From an uncultured Prevotellaceae bacterium (lineage in GTDB: Bacteria; Bacteroidota; Bacteroidia; Bacteroidales; Bacteroidaceae): a stretch of 64,000 nt of DNA. The stretch spans positions 1 through 64,000 of the forward strand of contig CADCHG010000005.1 in assembly GCA_902801155.1 (NCBI GenBank). The letters run 5' to 3'. The notes under the pieces were generated by a model. That model did not search any database. It was given only the letters and a program-made list of their open reading frames with translations, and had not been told where the DNA came from. The position numbers were made by a program, and so were the translations under genes. This document shows positions 60,323-64,000 of this stretch, in pieces; position 1 is the first letter of the stretch; every line of letters starts with the position of its first letter.

Positions 60323-61045
60323 TTAAGACCTAACTGCCAACTGCATCATCATAACAGCCGACAAAGCTGCGGTTTCCGTCCTAAGCCTTGCAGAACCAAG
60401 CGACACAGACTTATATCCAGCCTCAACGGCTGCTTTTACCTCTTCTATTGAGAAATCACCCTCGGGACCTACGAGAACGAGTACCTCATCATTATCTGCA
60501 ATATCCAGAGTCTTCAATTCCCGGAAGAAATCAGTTCTCGGCACCTCATCATAGCAATGGCAGATAAAGCCCTTTGGATGCTTCTTTATTATATCCATGA
60601 AAGGAGTCATCTCGTTGACGACAGGCATCCAAGGCTTACGGCTCTGCTTAACAGCAGAAACCACAATCTTCTCTACCCTGTCCTTGCGCATCTGCTTCCT
60701 TTCAGAGAACTTGCAAAGAGGAAACGAGAACTCATCCACACCTATCTCCGTGGCTTTCTCCACCATCCATTCCACACGCTCCATCATCTTCGTAGGAGCC
60801 ATAGCGATATGGATACGCCCTTTCCACCCTTTCTCTTGAGGAAGCGTCTCTATGATGCGATAGTGGCAATGCTTTCCCTGGGCAAGAGTAACCTCTGCCC
60901 TGAAGAATACGCCCTCACCATCCATGAGGAATATCTCATCACCCTCAACGAGCCTCAACACGCGGATGGCATGCTGCGACTCTTCCTGTGGAAGATCATC
61001 AATTTCCCCAGCCTTTGGCACATAGAAATATCTCACTTCCTTCAT
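60323..61045 (-). CDS. rsmE: 16S rRNA (uracil-1498-N3)-methyltransferase
   Basis: Methylates U1498 of 16S rRNA using SAM. The 240-residue protein has the N-terminal PUA-like part (RYFYVPKAGEIDDLPQEESQ, HAIRVLRLVEGDEIFLMDGE) and a SPOUT knot: KMMERVEWMVEKATEIGVDE, SAVKQSRKPWMPVVNEMTPF, and the SAM-binding VLVLVGPEGDFSIEEVKAAV with SLGSARLRTETAAL. The start codon overlaps the stop of the upstream gene (ATGA), showing tight operon coupling with the DUF151 gene. Confidence 0.95.
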   Translation of the reverse strand: MKEVRYFYVPKAGEIDDLPQEESQHAIRVLRLVEGDEIFLMDGEGVFFRAEVTLAQGKHCHYRIIETLPQEKGWKGRIHIAMAPTKMMERVEWMVEKATEIGVDEFSFPLCKFSERKQMRKDRVEKIVVSAVKQSRKPWMPVVNEMTPFMDIIKKHPKGFICHCYDEVPRTDFFRELKTLDIADNDEVLVLVGPEGDFSIEEVKAAVEAGYKSVSLGSARLRTETAALSAVMMMQLAVRS

Positions 61046-61626
61046 TCCTTTGCCCTCCTGTCAAGTTCCTCCTTGATATGCTTGGCCGTTTCGTATTCCT
61101 CATTCTCAATAGCCTTCTCAAGTGATGCCTCAAGCATTTCCCTTGTAAGCGAATTGATAGGAATAGCCACACCAGGCTGCCCTTTCTTCAAAGGCACACT
61201 CTGATACTGCCACAGCCTCTGCTCGGCATAGAGAGGCACATGCTTATTGACAAGCGTCAGCAGAACGCCCTCGGTTGCTTTCACAGGGAAGGTTGTGCCG
61301 GTACGCTCATCTTCTATAACCGCCCGATATACCCCATCAACGACATTAGTCACTACCACGCAGAGTTTCAGGTCCGTCATATAGCTGATAATCCCCATCA
61401 GAGCCTCTGGAAGGAGCGTCCTGCCCGCATTTTCACCAATTGCCTGAACAGGTTCTTCCTCCGTATTTGCAAGACCGGAACGCAGGTCAAACTGAAACTT
61501 CGTGAACTTGTCACACACTATGCTCAGATGGCGGGTTTCCGACTCGTCAACAAGACTGATGATGCCAATATCCGTATTGTTCACCATCAGTTGTATGCCC
61601 ATGTATTTCAGTTTTATTTTATTCAT
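61042..61626 (-). CDS. Bifunctional nuclease family protein (DUF151) with UvrB/C-like motif
   Basis: A 194-residue cytosolic protein. Residues about 1-140 match the DUF151/BFN domain: the segments HLSIVCDKFTKFQFDLRSG, ALMGIISYMTDLKLCVVVTN and EDERTGTTFPVKATEGVLLT. Residues about 158-192 (LTREMLEASLEKAIENEEYE, TAKHIKEELDRRAKE) form a UvrB/UvrC helical hairpin motif, a common partner in Bacteroidota. Plant BFN homologues show nuclease activity; the bacterial role is unresolved. It is the first gene of a unit with rsmE, overlapping by 4 bp. Confidence 0.9.
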   Translation of the reverse strand: MNKIKLKYMGIQLMVNNTDIGIISLVDESETRHLSIVCDKFTKFQFDLRSGLANTEEEPVQAIGENAGRTLLPEALMGIISYMTDLKLCVVVTNVVDGVYRAVIEDERTGTTFPVKATEGVLLTLVNKHVPLYAEQRLWQYQSVPLKKGQPGVAIPINSLTREMLEASLEKAIENEEYETAKHIKEELDRRAKE

Positions 61627-61640
61627 AAATATAAATATCA

Positions 61641-61787
61641 GCCCCTCACCTGCCCTTTGGGTATCCTCTCCCCAAGGGGCGAGGAAGAAGTAACATTTTA
61701 CTGCTTATGAGGGATCATTTTAGGGTTAAACACTAACTTTTCCCTCGCCCTTTGGGGAGAGGGTGTCCGTAGGACGGGTGAGGGGCC
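61641..61787. repeat. Inverted pair of palindromic repeats; right copy is translated
   Basis: Left copy 61641-61688 (GCCCCTCACCTGCCCTTTGG, ATCCTCTCCCCAAGGGGCGA) faces the right copy 61738-61787 (TTTCCCTCGCCCTTTGGGGA, GTAGGACGGGTGAGGGG). The right copy lies inside the nucleoside transporter reading frame and encodes its final residues. Confidence 0.85.
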
Positions 61788-63033
61788 GCTTCGGCCTAAA
61801 GATTATTCCAAACAGCACAAGCAGCACGAGTGCATATCCTGCGAATATGAACCATGAGGTTCTCCATCCTGCAAGGGCATCCGTCACACCCTCATCATAT
61901 ACGAATGTGTTCACAACTGCCTGAGCCGAAAGTGTTCCTACCGTTGCGCCAAATCCGTTGGTCATCATCATGAACAAGCCTTGTGCCGACGAGCGGGTAT
62001 CTGCATCCGTATTCTGGTCAACGAACAACGCTCCTGATATGTTGAAGAAGTCGAATGCCACACCATATACTATACAGCTAAGCACTAACATCCACAATCC
62101 AGAGCCTGTATCTCCCAAACCGAACAATCCGAACCTCAACACCCACGCCAATATGGCTATCATCATCACCTTCTTTATTCCGAACTTCTTCAGGCAGAAA
62201 GGAATAAGCAGTATGCAACAGGTCTCGCTTATCTGCGATAATGATATAAGGATATTGGCATGCTGAGCACAAAATGTATCGGCATATTCAGCCACGTCCT
62301 TGAACGATGTGATGAACGGATTTGCATATCCGTTAGTTATCTGAAGGCATACGCCTATGAACATCGAGAAGACGAAGAATATCGCCATCTTCTTCTTTTT
62401 GAACAACTTGAACGAGTCAAGACCGAATATCCTTACGAGTAATGGCGAAGACTTGTCTGCCTCCTGTTCCTTTACCGGAGATGCAGGTAACGTAAGACTG
62501 TAAGCTGCAAGCAGAAGGCTCAAAGCCGCACTCACAACGAATTGCTTGCTTGAGGTTTGGAAACCGAGCAAATCCACAGCCACCATAGTACAGATGAAGC
62601 CTATCGTACCAAAGATTCTTATCGACGGGAATATCTTCACCGTATCATATCCATTCGATGCAAGGGCGTTGAACGCCACAGAATAGCTAAGCGCGATAGT
62701 AGGCATAAAGAATGCCACGCTAAACGCATAGAGAGTGAACAGCATCCCTATCTCGCAACCGGAGGTCATGCCATAGAAACCTGTAGCACCCATGAACAAA
62801 CCTGCCACCAGATGACACAAGGACAACAATTTCTGTGCCGGAACCCACTTGTCAGCTACTATGCCCATTATTCCGGGCATAAACAAGCTTACCACTCCCT
62901 GTATGCTATAGAACCATCCGATTATAGAGCCGAATCCTGCTTCTGCAAGATACGATCCCATGCTGGTGAGGTATGCTCCCCATACAGCAAACTCCAGATA
63001 GTTCATTATTATGAGCCTAAGTTTCAGATTCAT
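61726..63033 (-). CDS. Nucleoside:H+ symporter-like MFS transporter
   Basis: A 435-residue inner-membrane permease with 12 predicted helices. It begins MNLKLRLIIMNYLEFAVWGA YLTSMGSYL (break added), the typical start of NupG/NHS-family nucleoside transporters, and has FGSIIGWFYSIQGVVSLFMP, a VADKWVPAQKLL loop, and GVAFDFFNISGALFVDQNTD near 330-349. The last 19 residues, PLTRPTDTLSPKGEGKVSV, are the translation of a palindromic repeat, an acquired tail; the natural end is likely near FRPKR. Substrate by family: nucleosides; no salvage enzymes are adjacent. Confidence 0.9.
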   Translation of the reverse strand: MNLKLRLIIMNYLEFAVWGAYLTSMGSYLAEAGFGSIIGWFYSIQGVVSLFMPGIMGIVADKWVPAQKLLSLCHLVAGLFMGATGFYGMTSGCEIGMLFTLYAFSVAFFMPTIALSYSVAFNALASNGYDTVKIFPSIRIFGTIGFICTMVAVDLLGFQTSSKQFVVSAALSLLLAAYSLTLPASPVKEQEADKSSPLLVRIFGLDSFKLFKKKKMAIFFVFSMFIGVCLQITNGYANPFITSFKDVAEYADTFCAQHANILISLSQISETCCILLIPFCLKKFGIKKVMMIAILAWVLRFGLFGLGDTGSGLWMLVLSCIVYGVAFDFFNISGALFVDQNTDADTRSSAQGLFMMMTNGFGATVGTLSAQAVVNTFVYDEGVTDALAGWRTSWFIFAGYALVLLVLFGIIFRPKRPLTRPTDTLSPKGEGKVSV

Positions 63034-63212
63034 CTATTCTACATTTATCCGCAAAAGCTCATCAAGCTTCGCAAGTTCCTATTTAGCTATGTACTATTTA
63101 TTAAATCACAGCTTTCTCTTTGCAAAATTACTTCAAATTTTTGAAACAACCAAATAAATCAAAAAAAAGTGAATATTTTGAAAATTCCTTTTCTGTTCTC
63201 ATATAAAATAAC

Positions 63213-63220
63213 TATATTTG
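63213..63220 (+). promoter_or_regulatory. Upstream -7 box of the partial outer-membrane gene
   Basis: TATATTTG followed by CACTCAAAAATCAGAGAC. The same string, one A shorter, recurs 73 bp downstream. Confidence 0.65.
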
Positions 63221-63238
63221 CACTCAAAAATCAGAGAC

Positions 63239-63284
63239 GTGCGCCAGCCTTTTGAGACTGACACACACTATTTGTTTCGTGCGA
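63239..63284 (+). repeat. 46-bp leader element copy A
   Basis: Starts GTGCGCCAGCC, contains GACTGACACACAC that pairs back, and ends TTTCGTGCGA. It lies between two direct repeats of TATATTTGCACTCAAAA and TCAGAGAC, so the promoter has been duplicated around it. Confidence 0.82.
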
Positions 63285-63285
63285 A

Positions 63286-63293
63286 TATATTTG
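63286..63293 (+). promoter_or_regulatory. Second -7 box of the partial outer-membrane gene
   Basis: TATATTTG then CACTCAAAATCAGAGAC; the ATG follows at 63314, giving a leader of about 15 nt from this promoter or about 85 nt from the upstream one. Confidence 0.65.
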
Positions 63294-63313
63294 CACTCAA
63301 AATCAGAGACACG

Positions 63314-64000
63314 ATGATACGTCACATATTACATATAGCCCTTCTTGCTTTGCCTCTTGCAATAAACGCGCAAGAGACAAAGACCGAGTTTGCCGTAGAC
63401 GATATCATGTATCAGACTCAAGAGTCACCAGCACAAGCCATAACACCACAGTTTTGCGATAGCGTCTCACTACACCTCCCTACCCTAACCGAGTATGGAC
63501 AGGTGCCTAACCTCCACTTTCCTTACATCGGATGGCATAACTGGCCTACATGGAGATTGCACGAGGGCGTGAACGCATCGCTCGGTTTGTCGGTATTCTC
63601 CACATTCGGAAGCGGACACACATGGAGCGGAGCCGGTTTCTCTGAGAATGCCTCGCTGATGTATGCCATGCCTTTGGGCAAGAAATTCAGCGCAGCCATA
63701 GGCGGTTATATCAAGAACACTTCTTGGGCGCACGACTCGTTCAGAAGCGCTGGATTATCTGCCATTTTGAACTATCAGGCAAACGACCGATTGAATGTGT
63801 ATGCCTACGGACAGAAATCGCTTCTCAACAGCAATCATATCCCCCTCCCGCTTTACTATATGGATGATGTGGCGGACCGCATCGGCATAGGTGCGGAATA
63901 CAAGGTAACCCCTGCATTTTCAATAGGATTGAGCGTTGATTACAGCAGATACAAGGATCCAAATCCGTGGTTTGACCACTATAATGCGAATATTAAGCAA
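63314..64000 (+). CDS. Outer-membrane protein, unknown family, partial (runs off the right edge)
   Basis: An open frame of 229 codons from ATG at 63314 with no stop before the window ends. Signal peptide MIRHILHIALLALPLAINAQ. The mature chain has alternating aromatic/polar strands typical of a beta-barrel: EGVNASLGLSVFSTFGSGHT, LMYAMPLGKKFSAAIGGYIK, NDRLNVYAYGQKSLL, IGIGAEYKVTPAFSIGLSVD. Repeats of this strand-turn pattern suggest an outer-membrane barrel rather than a globular protein. Partner and ligand are unknown. Confidence 0.82.
   Translation, partial: MIRHILHIALLALPLAINAQETKTEFAVDDIMYQTQESPAQAITPQFCDSVSLHLPTLTEYGQVPNLHFPYIGWHNWPTWRLHEGVNASLGLSVFSTFGSGHTWSGAGFSENASLMYAMPLGKKFSAAIGGYIKNTSWAHDSFRSAGLSAILNYQANDRLNVYAYGQKSLLNSNHIPLPLYYMDDVADRIGIGAEYKVTPAFSIGLSVDYSRYKDPNPWFDHYNANIKQ

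Overview
The window is a chromosomal segment of a Bacteroidales bacterium, most likely Prevotella or Segatella. Four things point there. Nearly every promoter carries the Bacteroidota -7 box TAnnTTTG. Secreted proteins include NigD-like, BspA-type leucine-rich, serpin and lipoprotein families typical of the group. One protein ends in a Prevotella-style type IX sorting tail (YNISGQRV). The order lysS-gpsA-pgi is one seen in Bacteroidota. No rRNA, tRNA, CRISPR array, transposase or prophage gene was found. About 50 protein genes are supported. The right edge cuts an outer-membrane protein gene.

Layout. 0.3-8 kb: PAP2 phosphatase, a large outer-membrane beta-barrel protein, aroB, a Na/Pi cotransporter and a helical lipoprotein. 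8-19 kb: a serpin lipoprotein, lysS, gpsA, pgi, a HAD phosphatase, the aguA-aguB pair (agmatine to putrescine) and holA. 19-24 kb: AT-rich DNA around an XRE regulator, then the zinc-ribbon/Nif3 pair and a gene-free repeat region. 24-33 kb: DUF3089 hydrolase, a BspA-like protein, an HsdR-N protein, an aldo/keto reductase, a UvrD helicase with an embedded DnaQ exonuclease, and a 36-codon smalltalk-like gene. 33-44.6 kb: small secreted or lipoprotein genes, purN, an M64 peptidase, a BaiN-type flavoprotein, and a run of poorly characterised exported proteins. 44.6-48.2 kb: the sodium-pumping decarboxylase operon oadG-oadA-oadB. 48.4-50.3 kb: an ABC-type ATPase plus DUF4435 pair resembling split OLD or PARIS defence modules. 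50-64 kb: nitroreductase, phosphopantetheinyl transferase, a GH2 enzyme, pfkA, NhaD, HtrA, rsmE, a bifunctional-nuclease-family protein, a nucleoside transporter and the partial outer-membrane gene.

The most unusual property is the density and placement of short repeats. One GC-rich palindromic family sits at the 3' ends of genes and in several cases supplies the stop codon. It often occurs as two inverted copies around a terminator, like a REPIN. The same family is inserted twice in frame, in two different reading frames, within the helicase, and it encodes the last 19 residues of the nucleoside transporter. A second family, about 46 bp, lies just downstream of -7 boxes, in the predicted 5' leaders of at least three genes. 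Other structures are a perfect 42-bp palindrome flanked by exact 26-bp inverted repeats, a 347-bp MITE-like element with 26-bp terminal inverted repeats, a 192-bp foldback starting directly after a stop codon, CTAG-rich tracts and 11-12 bp minisatellites. All functional calls are from reading the sequence; no database search was run.
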